Counted from the stretch's first letter, positions 34,451 to 48,653 are shown. The stretch is DNA of 64,000 nucleotides from Acanthornis magna (GCA_036785705.1 JAWUZG010000016.1:3472001-3536000), one strand, 5' to 3'. Notes: generated from the sequence alone by a model not told the origin. Program-made: numbers and translations.

Positions 34451-37400
34451 ACTTTTTCAGGATTCATGCCCACCCGCTATTTTGTAAACTATGGTGTCTG
34501 CTTCAGCCTCCACTAAAATCAAGGAGGGGAGCAACAGTTTAAAGCTGCTCTTTGGAGGGTCAGGAAACATGTGAGGCATAAAATTATCCCCTGATCTGTG
34601 GCCATGCATTTCTTTTTACGGCTTCTTAGAATGAGACTTCCTCTCCTCTGGGCGTCTCTCCTTTGTCCCTTTGAAAAGATGAGCTCTGGGAGAATAAAGT
34701 TGTAACTAAAACAGAGTAGAATGGCTTTGGACTTATTCATTGCTATTCACTACTTTATGGCAGCTTTTAGAAATTGAATTGTAAATAATGTCTGCGTTTT
34801 ATTGACAATATGGTCCCCATCTTCCCTACTACTTGTATGGAAGAAACCAATCATGCCAAGTGCAGACTCTGCCTTCGTGGTGTCAGCAGATCTCTTCCCA
34901 TGGCTCTGTTGAGATGATGAAAACAAAGCAAACCAGGAGTAACTCTACAAAAATTTGCTGTGCTATACAATGTTTGCCAGCTGGATTGGACCCAAAGATT
35001 GGCCTGGACAGGTTATTCTTTCAACCACATAGCGAATGTCAAGGCATGGCTCCAAATATTGGTCACTGTGTTTGCAAGCAGAGCGGATCATTTTTAGAGG
35101 TACATCACACTGGTTTCAGCACATCCGAGACTGGAATCTGGCTGCATGATGGACAAAAAATGAGATGGCTTACGTGTGCTCTGAGAGGCACTGCAGAGAT
35201 GATACAAAGGGCAGTGAGCTAATTTGTATTGCTAAGAGTGGTCTTAAAATGGTAATTACATATGCAATTATAAACCATGAGCCTAGCTTGTTTATTTTTC
35301 CCCTCTAGTGCTAATGAAAAACAAAGTAGTCTTAGTGTTTTGTGAGATCCTGGTGCAATGCAAGCAATCATTTGGCTGGCTTAACTGGGAAGCAGAGGCA
35401 GAGTATGACACTGGTTGTGTCAAAAAAAAAAAAGGAAACAAAAAGTAAAGAAAAAGAAAAAATAATGAATAAAAGAGAGACAGCACAAAGATTTTAAATC
35501 CCCGGGATAATGGCAAAGTCGTTCAAAATCCTTGTATTTGTTAAATCTCATGACACTGAGCAACCCCTGGTGTCTGGAATGCCTTGGCTGGCTGTGCTCT
35601 GTCCACTTGTAGCTGGTAATGTTATCTCAGAGATGCAGGGATATGTCTGCAATGGAGATTACCTCTCCGCTGAGTCAGGAGACCAGGAAATGGTCACTGA
35701 GCAGGAGATGCCATTGCAGTGTGTGCACCACCCAATGTGCAAAGTGAACAAACCCATGGCTGGAAACATGGGATGCCTTCACTGAGCTCCACTGTTCTTT
35801 TTTCATTCCACACTCCTATTTCCTGTGACCCGAAGCAAAAGGTGCTGGGGGGCTTTGAGGGAGGCTACATAGGAGAGCTCCCCTGTGACTTGGGAGCCCT
35901 GGGAAATCCAAGCAGGCAAAATTCCCCCCGGGGAACCCGCACCAGGTCTGTGTGCTGGCTGGTTACTTCCAGCCAAGAGGCAGGAAGGGCTGAGGGTCCT
36001 GCAATTTGCTCCCCATCAGGGTTCTTGTACACCCAGAGGCTCCACGAGGAGCTATGGCAGCCTCACCTCCAGGCTTCACCATCCCTCACTCTGAGGATGC
36101 TCACGTCATCTTCTGAAAAGTGTGTAAAGAGACAGGGGAGATGTTTCAAGCAGGCCTGGTTTTCTGTCCTAGTAGCATTGAAAGACACCATTTCATAGCA
36201 TTAACTCTATGTTTCTTTTCTAAAAGCAGATAGTACACTTGATGAAAAACTAATATTTAACATTCATTAAAGATAAACAGACAATGGGCTTTGAATTTAG
36301 TTATCCTTGGAAAATATTATTGATATATATATACATGTCTAACAGGTCATGCATCTAACAGGGGAGGAATGAACCTTTTCTTCTGTAACATCTATTAATG
36401 AGTCTACGTGCAAAACTTCATCCAATGGTTTTTGGAACTATAAACCCTTCCTTTCTTGGCTTAATTCTTCAGGCTTTGCTAACCCACTTTTTTTTTTGGT
36501 GCTGTGTCATCCTGGACTAATTCACATGTGAATGTGAGGGGGAAGAGTACCTTCACCACCCCTTCAGTGCTGGACTGAAGCAGTCTGGAGGGCCAAGGGG
36601 CCAGGCATTTCTACCTGCTGATGTCTTAGTGTGGAGGGCAGCGCAGCCCTAACACCACCAGGACTTAATAACTCCGAGCTGCTTGGTGTGGCCATCCCTT
36701 TTGTGCTTCTGGGTCTCCTTGCTGCTAGAACCACTGTGTAACCTCGGGCACCCTCGAGACCCAACCCCCTCGCTTTTAATTCACTGGGGAACTTGTGACA
36801 TAACAGCGTTAAGCCTCTGCCTGCTCTGGCTTTTTCTGTGAAGGGGGTGTTTTAAACAAGATATCTGCTACAAAGCTGAAAGACTAGAGGAAGAAAATCT
36901 GACATGACTTAGGGGTAGAGCAAACGAGTCATAGGAAACTCACTCTAGAGATATCTCCAGAGACTAGTCAAGACAAAAGTTACAGCACAAGCATTTGGAA
37001 GGGGGCCACTGCAAACAATTTGTCCTCATTCCAGTTGAGCAACTGTAAGCAGGGACATTTTCAACACAGGCCATTTAGGGACAGAAGGAAAGATTGGATG
37101 GCACTAAAAGAAACTACACAAATACGTGTTGATAGGATGACTCGGCCACCCGCCACACATACTCTGCTGTTTCGTTGTTCTTTCTCCTATCATCCCGACA
37201 TCTGAAAAGGTTCCACCCCAACACAGCAGCACGGCACAGTGGAGACCGGCATAAATTAAGTCCAGGTGACAAAGCCACCTTCCTCATCTGGCCTCCGTTT
37301 GCAAGGAAGGAGGACAGAGGTCATATGTGTGTCAGGAGCTGAGGACAACGGGGTGAAAAAGGAGCTGAGGACAATGGGTAAAAAAGGGTTTTGCTTGTCT

Positions 37401-40400
37401 AAGTGAGCAATATAACAAACATAGGGAGAAAAGATGCTTTGCTCTGTATTTTTCTCCCTGAGTTTTTGGTTTAAAGGACTGCAGTCATCCTGTTTTTTGA
37501 GGAAATACTTGAATACCGTTATTCCAATTTCTTTAATCCTTCTCTTCCCCCTCATTTACAAGCTGTTCCTGCTATACTATTTTCCCCAGCATGCCAGGCA
37601 CCATACCTTTCTGTGGAAAGTTTCTGACACCCTCTGATTTTGTATTCATGCTGCATAAATAAGAACAAGACCTCCCTCCAGCACCTTGGCATGAGGTGGG
37701 GTGTTGGATAGGAGGATGGTGCGTGATAGAAATATTATGTAAGCAAGGTCTGAATGTCTGTAGCCTGAGCCGTTATCCACAGATATTTTAAAACTGCTTT
37801 GTTTTTTTCTTTTTTTTCCCTTCTGAGCATCACATTGGAATACAATTTCATTCAGTGAAGAGCTGGCATTCGGGGGCTGGATGGCTTAACTGGCCCAGAT
37901 GGGGTGCCTTTCATCTGTAGGTCATTGCTTTGAATTCTGCCCACATTTTTGGCTACCAGGAGTCCTTCTCTTCTGATGGCAGTGCAGCAGCATATGCAAA
38001 ATTGCTAAGAAGTCTCTGATCCTAGACACCATGTCTAGATCATAAAAGCTACCATAACAATGAGTCTAAATGGCACCCCTCTTGGCAGCTGAGGCAGAGG
38101 CCGAGCAATAAAAGGACTATGGAGAATGGGCTACTGTCTAGCATCTATAAGCTAAGAGCGAGGAACACTAGTGAGGGAGTGTGAGAAAGTATGCGCAGCC
38201 CATGAAGGCTCTTTTGGGTGAAGAAAGAGGATTTCAGTCTCCTAGGCTGAAAGGCCAACACCTTTCAATAGCAGAAGAATCATTTACAAATGCGAGAACA
38301 AAACCATTGTTGGTCCTCGTGCCTTTAACAATGCTGCTTCCTGTTGGCATCTTTTGCTTACTAATAACACAGTCCCACAGTTTGTATCTTCACAGCGCTG
38401 CATGAGCACTAACTAATTAATGCTTTCTCACCCCTTTGAGGTCAGTGATTTTTTATTTTTAATGGTCTGTAGTGGAGACATCTTCCATAAAACGGTTGCA
38501 GATATGTTTATAAAGGCTACATTATGCTGACTACAGAGTGTATGGTAACATTAGGGTTTATGCTTTTGAAACTGTTATTGCAGTTCAGGTAGGCTACACC
38601 CAGTTATATGTTTTGCTGAACTGAGGTCTTAATTACAATAAATGAGTACTAAATCTTGGGAAAAAAACCCAGAAACAACTCAGAGTAGGCCAGGGTTACG
38701 GTATAATGATACAAAACAAACAAACAGCCCCTCCTTTCTGCCCCCCAAACAAATCAACTCCCCTTCACTGGAATAATCTCTGGCTGTCTGACCTTATTTA
38801 TTCAGATGCTGACATGAATCACCATCTGAGCAAGTACTCCCTCCTACACCTGCAGTACTTGGGGTTATAGTTCTCCTTGGTTTTCTGCAGCAATAAGAGC
38901 TCAGTGTTACTTGGAGCCGTCTCCATCTGGCAGGCCATGAAGTCCACAAAAGCACAGAGGTCTTTCTGTAAAAAATGGAGACAGCCCAGATTGCTTTCCA
39001 TTTACACAACATCTCAAGAGGACTCTGGACCTCTCTCTTTTGCAGCTACAGTCAAGTGTGCAGTCTTTTTCTCTCCTATCTGCTTTTTGTGTGATGACCT
39101 CTTCTTGGGGTAAAGAACTGCGTGGGTGAGTTTGGGGGGAGGGGTTGTTCTTCTCTGGAAAGCCAAATTGCAGGATGCAGCACATCTTGAGCTTGGCAGC
39201 CTTTCACGCTTCCCCAAGAGGCAGCTGAAGGGCCCAAGCAGGGGTAAGGCGTTATCAGCTCACTTCTACCCTGCCAGACCACATCTTTACACACAGATAG
39301 TGACACACTGCCTGCACCACAGTTGACCTTCGCGGGCCAAGGGAGATCCTTTGCTGGCAGCTCAGGGAATATCTTGTGTCATCGGAACGCTGTTACAAGG
39401 CTGAGTACTTAATGAACGAGTAGCTCTGCAGCATTAGCCATAAAATGTGTACAAAAGTGAAGGCAGAAGTTAAATATTATGTTATCTGCCAGTCATTCAT
39501 TGTTTGGAGAGAATATCCCAAGAGCATGGTTGAGCATTGGTGTCATAAAGATCTATACGTTGCTGTTGAAATGAGGTCATTTGTCACCATCTGGGATTAT
39601 ACCACTAGCAGTATACGAGTGCATTCAGCTCCATGTTTCAGCCATATGGAAAAAGTGTAATATAGTGAGAAATTCAATCCTTTAATGGAATCCAGAGCAC
39701 CCTCCAGAATGTTTTCCTTAGTTTTATTTCTTTGCAACGCAGGCTTAATAACCACTGATGTAGCATTTAAATTGGAAGAGATGCGACACCTAGATAAGCT
39801 GGGAGATCTGCTGATACCAACTGCCTTCTGATAGGAAAATCCCTTGCTGTTTCAGTGGAAAAACCCACCAGGCTTACTAGAGCCAGAGGAAGGGTATGGC
39901 ACAGCTGTGGCATGCATTAACCTCTTTTGACTTTTGTCTCTGTAGACACCCTGAAGGGCTTCCTTATCACAAAAGCAATACTCTCAAGTAATTTTCACTC
40001 TGGAAATTGTCACCCCTTATGTGCACTGAACATGCAAAATTCTATAAAAAAATGTGATTTGTGACAAGATACTGAGGGTGCACAAGAAAGCAGGAGTCCT
40101 TGTCTCCTTCCCTATCACCTACCCCTCTTTAGATACTACATTTGTGGTAGAGTAATTGTGTTGATATGACCTCACTGCTTCTAGGAGACTAGACAGCCTT
40201 TGCAAATCCATCTGCAGCTGTAACACATCAAAATGATCATAATTATGAACTCAAAAGCAAAAATGTTTTTTCTGTAGTCTTTCCTGATGGTGCCAGGCCA
40301 GCTTCCCATTGCTGAATAGAGTATATGAAACTGGATGCTATGTTGTTAAGGATTCTGAGTGATGGTGAAGCTGGGAGGAGTTCCTGTAAGAAATTAGTTT

Positions 40401-43080
40401 CATTGATTGAGAAACAATGATGTCTGGACCAAACTTTGCTGCTGGCTGTGTGTCCTCAGGAGTGTATGAAGGAATTTGGTGTAATTCTGAGTCTGACACC
40501 TCCAAAAAGGCTGTTACTGAGATGTACCTGGCATGGCATTGTAGGCCAATGCCAGAAAAATGGAAATAATTCCTGAAAGAGATGGTGGGGTTTTCTGAGG
40601 CCAGGAGCAAATAATACACGTTGCTGTCTGGGAAAGGTACAAATAGCTGCAGCTCAGTGCAAAAAACTACATTATGGCTATATCTGGCTTAAGTGCTTCA
40701 TAGCTCTGTGGGCTGTTAACAGATGTTGCCAGAGCAACATGTTATGACAAGCTGTGTTGTATTTCTGAACCCAGTAAGGTTACTGGCACCACCTCCTCCA
40801 TCTGCCAGTGAATGGGAGTTACCTTTGGTTGAGATAAGTTCACAGCCCATCCCAAACAAATATCCTTGGAGCTCCATATGTGGATCTAATGAGGCTCTGA
40901 GCTAAGTTCAGTGTGTGTGACAAATAGTCCTCTGATAGCCAAATTTTCCTTGCTGCTGCACAGGTCCATAGAGCTTGTCAGAATATTTTAAGGGCTACAT
41001 TTTTAGAGGTGGACCAGGGGAGCATTTGGCGGTGGGGAGGGAGTACAGATTGGCAGAAAATAGGGAAAGGGGGATGGAAAGAGCAGAAAAGCTCTGCAAT
41101 AAAGTAATCATGTAGCAGTCCCGTGCCTACATCTATATTCTCAATCAGACAAAGAAGGCATCTGAACCCAGGTGGGCAGACAATTTGCAATGCAATTGAA
41201 TTTGATTGGGTAGACCCCTTTGTGCCTCATTTATTGCAGATAATTTTAAACTCATTGCAATTACTTCCAGAAATTTTTTTAGATTTTTTTTTTTAAATCA
41301 ATCCATTTACAGCTGTCTTATCCAGGTTTTTCTCACCTTATGAAAATCCTACAAATAAGCTCTTTGGGAGAGTGTATGAATTGTGCAGTACATGATATCT
41401 CAGCAATTCAGTGTAATAGACGATGAGCTTTCACACAGTGAAACAGATAAATCAATGGCAATGATGTAGTAAAGGGAGGTAGTAAAGTCTGTGGGAAAAA
41501 AGTGCTTAGCATTCTTTAAGTCAGAATTGTATATTGGGTTGCTTAGTTTCTTTTCTTTCCTACTGACACAGAAGAGAAAACAATGCAGAAGATCACCTCA
41601 AAGAAGATTCCCTCCTTATTAGCCCTACCTGGTGAGTAGCCAGAAGTGAGGAATAATGAACAAAGGCTCCTTCCAAGGGACATCAGTGGCAATGGGCACA
41701 GCGCATGACAGCCGTCACTGACCCGTCTCTTTTGGTTTGTGTAAGTCACAGCAAGGAGTGACTGCGATGTAGTTGTTCTTCATTTTTTTGGTTTCTTGAC
41801 AGAACAATAACACCAAAAAGATAAATGAAGTGATAAAATAAGCAAGTCCTCTAACACTTTTATTATCTAATTGATTCTTTTCTCCCAAGCACAGTCTGCA
41901 CAGTAGCAAGATGGTGAGTTGTAGTTTGTCAAAAGCAGCATTTTGCTGGACCTGAAGACAGAAATGCTTTTAACGAGAGGAAACAGGCATTTCAATAACT
42001 TTTGCAAAACTAAATGCAAAAACTGGGCATTTAGTGTCTCTGCGAATTTGATATGCTAAAAATAATGGTGTCACATGGTCTGTGATCAGGAGCCATGCTG
42101 GTCATGGCGGGCCAAAGCCAACAAGGAATGGTGTGGGCCACCACTGCCAAGAGAAAAGGCTGATGTAGACCACAACTGGCTTATTCCAAAAAAGCAAATA
42201 ACCTTGAGGATCTGATCTACAAAAGTGCTGAAGTAGATGGGAGTTGTGGTTACTCAATACTTCCACGGGACAGGCTGCTCTGTCCTCATTAGCCATGCTG
42301 CTGCTAAATCCTATAAACCCTGCCGTTCCTTTGCATGCAGATAAGCTATCGTGCGGGAGTATCCCAACTCCCTCCACCCTGCCAAGTCCCACAGTCCTTC
42401 ACCAAATGAAAGCCCCTAAAATACAGCACTGGTATTCATTTTTGGTAGCCTAACATCTGCAGATGCCTGATTTTACTAATCCTGCCTGTGACTAGCTCAG
42501 GCAGGCTGGCTGATGCATTCGCAGAAAGATGGAGCTCACATGTGCAAGATCAGGAAAACAGCCAAACCCTCAAAAGACATATGAAATAAAATAAGCAGGT
42601 TTCTGGGATGTGGACATGCCATGTCTGCCATCTAGTAACTAGTCAAGGCTTGTTCCATGTAGAAAATGAGGAGTAAATAATCCAGTACCACATAAAAGGG
42701 GAATAAATTTACTGGGGCTTTTGACAAATGAGAAAAAGACTTTCAATGGTATTTTAAATGAGGTTCCTGGAAAACAATATAATTAATAATTAAAATAAAA
42801 ATATGTGAATTCCTAAACTTGTTTTGTTTGGCTGTAAAAACAGTTGTATATGCTAAACTAATAGACAGGAATACAAGTGATGAAGTGTTACTGCAATAAT
42901 GGAGTTGAAAACTCTGGGTCCCCCTCTAAAATTCAATGAGATTGTCAGCATGAGGTCCTGTTGGCATTAGATGTGATCTGGTAAAAGTTTGACCAGTGAA
43001 GTGGAAGCCAGGACATCATAAGTTCTGCGTCGTTTTGTTCTTTGATTGATTGGCTAAGGCACAAATTGGCACAGAGAAAC
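34451..43080. other. non-coding unique stretch, 8.6 kb
   Basis: No gene or transposon was recognised. The largest frame (159 codons, 35719-36198) matches no family I know and shows no convincing coding character. Minor features are a 12-A run at 35422-35433, a 26-bp tandem duplication at 37335 and a GC-richer part at 35.7-36.8 kb. Around 35220-35280 an AT-rich block with TAATTACATATGCAATTA could be a regulatory element, which is an inference only. Confidence 0.58.
37335..37386 (+). repeat. 26-bp tandem duplication
   Basis: GGAGCTGAGGACAACGGGGT plus GAAAAA (37335-37360) is followed by a slightly altered copy, GGAGCTGAGGACAATGGGTA plus AAAAA. The near identity suggests a fairly recent slippage event. 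Confidence 0.92.
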
Positions 43081-43200
43081 ACTTTCAGTCTCAGTTCACC
43101 CATTTGTAAATGGAAACGTATATCAGAGTGATGTTATCAGACAGAATTAATTATTGTAATGTAATTAAAACTGCTCAGGTGTAAGGTATTACAGAAAAAT
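43081..43200 (-). mobile_element. MIR-like ancient SINE fragment
   Basis: TCAGTCTCAGTTCACCCATTTG (43086-43107) followed by TAAATGG matches the reverse strand of the MIR core (CTCAGTTTCCCCATCTGTAAAATGG). Weaker similarity continues through GTGATGTTATCAG and the TAATTAAA region. MIR copies in birds are old and sparse, so high divergence is expected. It could also be the related 3' tail of an L2-type LINE. Confidence 0.5.
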
Positions 43201-45989
43201 GCAAAGCTTGTTGTTCCTAATCTAAAGCACTATATGAGATTTTCAAAATTCATAATCTTCTGTATTCGTATTTCATGGGTAACTGTAGCTGTGAATAATG
43301 TTTTCCTTTATACACACACATGTTCTGTTGAAAAATAATATTCTCTTTGCTTTCTAACAAAGTTCTCTGTAGTGTGGCTTGGCATCCAAAAATAAGGCTA
43401 CAGTTCTGCTGAGCATTGATTTAGTTTAAGTCTTCAATTTAGCTAATTTTTCTGAGCCATGTAAGATGCTGACTTGCAGATAGTTATAAAATAGCTAAAA
43501 TACTGCTTAAAGATATAATGCTGGTGAACATTTTATTTATGATGTAAAAGACCCCTTAACTCCACAAGCCATGATTGTTCATTATAATGAATGCTGAATT
43601 TCTGCACATGAACTATTCATCTTAATTTTAGCTTTTTGTACATAAAAGAGGGTGCTCACAGCTATACAAGTACAAGTGTTTGCTGTCCATAAGGGGAAGA
43701 ATGAGTTAAAGGTCTTCTGCTGAACATGCTACTGGCTTGGAAATTCTGTGGCTGTCTTGCTCGAACATGATCCTGGGTCTGTGTAAAAAGATGTAAGGGG
43801 GCTGTATGGTGAGACTTTCAGTGTCTCTCTGAGATCAGAATGTAGAAACACTCATTGAACAGGGGAGGGCATGGCTGTGTCAGCCTCAGAGTTCTGCTCA
43901 AATGTTGGGTTCTGGTTCTTGGTGTTAGAGCAAAGTTCCCTGAGTTACTGTCAGATGTCCCAGAAGGGATTTTGTGTGGTCACCTGTAGCCTTCTCTGTC
44001 CTGCTGCTACCCACAACAGGATGTTATGAGGGGCTGTGATCCCCTCTGCACAGTTTGGGGTCTTGTGGTAGCACCCTGCAAATGGGGACAGGATCTTGGT
44101 GAACAATAATGGGGACACAGCAGGGCAGTGCACAGAGCTGTAGGGGGGAATGTGACATGGCTAAGGAGGAGTGGAGCTGAATACTGGACCAAGAAATTTG
44201 CATTTTCACCAAGAGTTGAATAACACAAATGAGCAGACTGCATTAAAATGCTGGAGAAAACTTAACTGAATACCTTGCACTGAATATGGGGAATTAGGAG
44301 CCAAGGTCAGAAGCAGCCAATGCCTCTCTGCTGGGGGAAGCTGTGTTTATCAGGGAGATAGGACCAGTGTCAAAAAGGGAGCATATCTTCAGGATATTCA
44401 CTGCAATCCCTGTGTCAGCTCTTTGGCCAGGCAAACTGGCTCAGAGCAGCCCTGTGCCTTGGCCTGGGTCTGACTGAGGCGAGTTTGTGTCATAGTAAAA
44501 TCCAAGTACCTGACCTTCCCTGTGGCTTCCTTTGGGGTGGCCCCATCAAGTCAGTTTGGATCTGGTCTCAAACCCTTTTTTCTCCCTGAGCAAAGCTACC
44601 ACGGACTGTGACAGAAGAGCTGCTGCAGTCCCTGCTGGGGCTCAGCCCTCCAAAAGCACAGCAGGCTGGGGTGGTCCTTGACTCAGATGGTTAGTGCCAG
44701 GGACAGGTGACACCTTCCCTTTCACTGCTTGGAGAGCTCCTTTTCAGGTCTAGCTCTCACTAACTTTAGTCCTATGTAATTCAATTACTTTAGTGAGGCT
44801 GCCTCCTGATTTATGTCACTGAGAGTGAGCAGAGTATCAGCCCCTGAGCCTTTTACTGAACAAAGTATGATGTTACACTATTTCTGGACATCATCATGTG
44901 CTGGTTGTGCAACAGATAAGAATAATGTTTGGTAAGTCATTAGTACTTCAATTTGTGCTAAAATAATCAGCTACATCCCATTTAGTTTCTAAAGCCTCCT
45001 CATTATTGCTGCAAACATCAGACCCATGACCTGCTTTTCACTCTGTGAGAGATGGATAAGTGAATTTAATGTGATCTCTGCATTACAAAAAGTCTGCTGC
45101 TGCTCCCTTGAAATCAGGTGCTGCCTTATCATTGACTTCAGTGAAGGTAGGATCAGGTCCAAATTTCAAACACTTAATTTTCCTGCAGAAGAGAGTCAGG
45201 CTTAAATTGCTGCACTTCTTTGGCAAATAATGAATGGGACCTCATTATCTCTATTGGGACGTGACTTTACAGACGATTACATGCTGAAAGTATGCCACTG
45301 ATAGACTGGCTCTGTCCTGAACTGTGAAACTTGCACAGAGAATCAGAGACTGTTAACTTTCAAGACACTTCATTCATTCTCATATCATGAATGGTTTTGT
45401 CAATGAATGGGGCTACTGACCTTGATGATCTAGCGTTGGCATTTCCTGCTAGGTACAAGCTCAGCTATGACTACTGAGCAATATTCCTGCATTCTTTTAA
45501 GAGGAAAAGTCATCCACAGCAGCATTTACCAGAATTTCACTCCTTGTGAGGTATTATTGTGACCTTTTTAATTTCTAAAGAATTTGATCTCTCTTATGAA
45601 AACAATATACAGATTAAGAATCAAAGGAGTTTCTCCACAAGTTTTATGTAGAAAATCTTGGTCATAGTTTCTGAACATACATTTGCTAAATTGTTATAAA
45701 TCAAGAAGTGACAAAATGAATTTGATTAACTTTCTCCATATTGCATATTAGAGGTGAAATGCAAATAGGACAGGAATAGAAAGGTTTTGGCCATGATAGA
45801 TTTATTTGCTCCTGCCACATATTCCCTGAACTCTACTTTTTAGAGGCGTTATGGCGCTAAAATCAGTAGTTCATGTGTGCTTCTTGAGAGTGTCTATAAT
45901 GGGTGTTGTGTAGAAAGCGTGTTGAGAGTGCGTAAGAGACTTAATGATTTATGAATTTATTCTTACAAAACATTTCTGAGTCAGATAAA
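43201..45989. other. non-coding unique stretch
   Basis: No gene was recognised. An AT-rich block at 43500-43660 includes the 14-bp palindrome TTCATTATAATGAA (43579-43592) and may be conserved non-coding DNA. A short old-repeat motif lies at 45130-45166. Nothing else could be assigned. Confidence 0.55.
45130..45166 (+). repeat. possible ancient repeat motif (copy 2)
   Basis: CATTGACTTCAGTGAAGGTA followed by GGATCAGGTCC parallels 2634-2670. The core 'TTGACTTCAGTG..GGATCAGG' is, from memory, frequent in old amniote repeats. The family is not named. Confidence 0.35.
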
Positions 45990-46140
45990 TACTGTTATTG
46001 CTGTTCTGCACATGGGTAAATTGAGGGGTGGAAAGCTTAAGTAGCACGCACAAGATCACCCAGCAAGTCTAGAGAAAATAGGCTGGAACCAGAACGTTTA
46101 ATTTCTATTTTCATGTTCTGTAAGTGTTAGATCATCTTTC
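45990..46140 (+). mobile_element. MIR-like ancient SINE
   Basis: The order TACTGTTATTGCTGTTCTGC, ACATGGGTAAATTGAGGGGT, GGAAAGCTTAAGTAGCACGC and ACAAGATCACCCAGCAAG corresponds to the MIR sense strand. There the order is TATTATTATCCCCATTTTAC, AGATGAGGAAACTGAGG, GAGGTTAAGTAACTTGCCC, AAGGTCACACAGCTAGTAAG. AGGCTGGAACCAGAACG then parallels the 'GCCGGGATTCGAACCC' tRNA-derived part. It is a clearly ancient copy with no coding content. Confidence 0.68.
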
Positions 46141-48632
46141 TCCCATGATTAGCTGCTATTCTGGCACGAAATCAGGACCATTATGATAGAGCTATTTTTC
46201 ATACAATGGGATGAGACTGCCATGGCTTTAATTACAAGCATGTGTTCACTCCTTTACGGCATTGTGATTGTTATGTAAGGTGATGTGTAAAATTAATGAA
46301 TTTTAAATTAGGAGTTTACAGTACAAACCCTTTGGGACAAGGAAAATTTGCTTCCTCCCTGTTCATATAGCGCTTATTAACTTGGAGCCCCAGTTAATGA
46401 CTGGACCTTGGAACTGGTACACCGATGCAAGAATAAAAGTAATTATCAGATTATTTTTATTCAAGAAAGATTTTTTTATGCAAATAAGGAGGACATCTCA
46501 CCTTCAGAAATTTGCAGAAAAGTTATTACTTCTGACTGAACATACTCCTCATAGAATTCACAACTGGAATGGGACACATACTCTTAAACTTGAGTTTAGG
46601 AGTAAAAGTATCCTAAACATGTCCCACAACATATGTTTCTAAATTTTGTAAACTTAACCCAACTCTTCTGGAGAACAATGTGATGATTTCAGAAATGACT
46701 AAATGATGATACATTTATAGCTTCTTTTCAAAGAAAAGAAAGGTAGCCAATCCTTATGACTAATAACTATTATTTAAAGTACAATCTGAGACGCTTGTAA
46801 AATTTCAGCCAGGGTCTTGGCATGACTTGGTGCCCAAGAAAAGGATATCTATATTGGGAATCAGCTGCTCTTACACAATCTTTTGATGATTTGGAACCAC
46901 TTAAAAACAAGGAGTTGATGATATAATACATTCTTTGGATTTGGAGATGTTCCCCCTATTCCTGCTTTGAATTAAGAGAATATATTGGTGGTTTAGTTAA
47001 ATGTCTCTTAAGTCAAAATTATATGTCTTTCTTTATCATGCATTTGAAGCTAGATCCAGCTCTCACTGTAAAAGGAAACGTACAGGTGCAAAGAGCTTTC
47101 AGCTGCTCTAAGAGTGAGATTTCAAGCATTGCAGTGGATTTGAAGCTGTGGTCTGTAGACCACCAAAGACCTGGGGAGTGTCTGCTGGAGGTCTGTTGAA
47201 GAGCTCGCTCATCAGATAGGACTGACTGTTTTTTTAGCTTGTTTGTTTGTGATTTTTTTTTCTTCCCAACAGCTTAATGGTGCTAAAAGTAGCTAAAAAC
47301 GCATTAAATATTTCCTAGCGAGTACTTTCAAATGTTAGCAGTTGTGCTTGCCTCAGGGCTGTTATTCAACCACCAAAACCAGAAGGTTTCTGTGTGATCA
47401 AAAAGCAGGGGTGAGTCTCAATGACAAAACTTAGGAAGATGCTGCCTGTAGTCTGAAACTCTTAAGGAATCTCTAGCCTATGTCCTGCTATAAAACCTGT
47501 TGGCAAATGCAAACTTCTTCAAAAATCTGACTTCACTAAGCAACTGAGGTGTATTTATATCATTGTGAGAATGCAGAAAGGGCTCTAGTGAATTGTAATG
47601 ATTTTTTCTGATGTGATACTGTCAGTACAAGTTATTTGGAGGACTTGCTGCTGGTAATAGCACTATAATGGCTAATGATCACCAAATAATAAAATAAAGA
47701 TATAGTATTTCATCACTTAAAAGAACACACGATCTACATATGTTTAATCTGAAAACCTTATGAAGCATACAAGATTACAAGTGGTAGTCATTGAAGTAGA
47801 ACATATACTGTGCATTTGATTAATAATTATAAAAACATGATGAGTCAAAAGCCTAGGCTGCATTTTTCTCCTTTGTAGCTCCATTCAATGTGTGCCTTAG
47901 GTGGCGGAGAAATAAGCCTCAGTAAAATTTAGCCACTCATAGGTGTGGCATTTCTAGATGTGGTGTTCAGCTCTTGAAGGCGCTATTTTCCCACTAAATC
48001 TAGAAGGCAGAAAACTGTTTCACTCATATTTTTCTGCAATCAGAGAGCTGGACACAGCAGGGAAAAGTATGGGTTATCAAAATAGTTTTTGCTATGCAAT
48101 ATGCTTATAAATCAGAGATTTCACAATGCTGCTTATACAGAGCTTATGATGGCAATTGTCTGTCCGTTACAACTGGGACTACTAAAAGGATTTGTCACTG
48201 AAATTCTTGAGGCGAGAATAATCTTCAGCCATTTCTAGACTGATGCAATACAAAATTACAAATGAAAATAAAATGTAGCTAAACCCTGTGCAAAGAAATA
48301 GGCACAACTTGGGGAATCCACTCTAGGTGACTTGTCTAAAAGAAGAAATTGATTTCAACAGCCATAGTACATCAATCGTGAATTGCTGAAACAATTAATT
48401 AAAACCATTACTTGGGAATCAGTAGAAAAGAAACCGTATCCATTTGCTCAATCCAGCAATTTAAATTTCTCAGGGTGCCATGAATAAACTGTGAAATGTA
48501 TCTTTAAAATAAAGTTTTTAATTAGAACTGGCAGTTCTGAACCTGCTGTTGGCAGGAGCCAACCTACTGAAAAAGAGCCCAATGCAATAGACTGTAAAGT
48601 GTGTTTGCTTGATGCTTTAGCATTTAACAATT

Positions 48633-48653
48633 AAAAAAGAAAGAAAGAAAAGA
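48633..48653 (+). repeat. (AAAG)n simple repeat
   Basis: The run reads AAAAAAGAAAGAAAGAAAAG. It is a short purine microsatellite. Confidence 0.88.

Noticed and set aside
35719..36198. 159-codon plus-strand frame
   Set aside because: No recognised similarity or motif. An alternative overlapping frame is also open. Consistent with chance in GC-richer DNA.
47148..47163. 7-bp hairpin GTGGTCT-GT-AGACCAC
   Set aside because: Too short to separate from chance. Mentioned only within the stretch entry.
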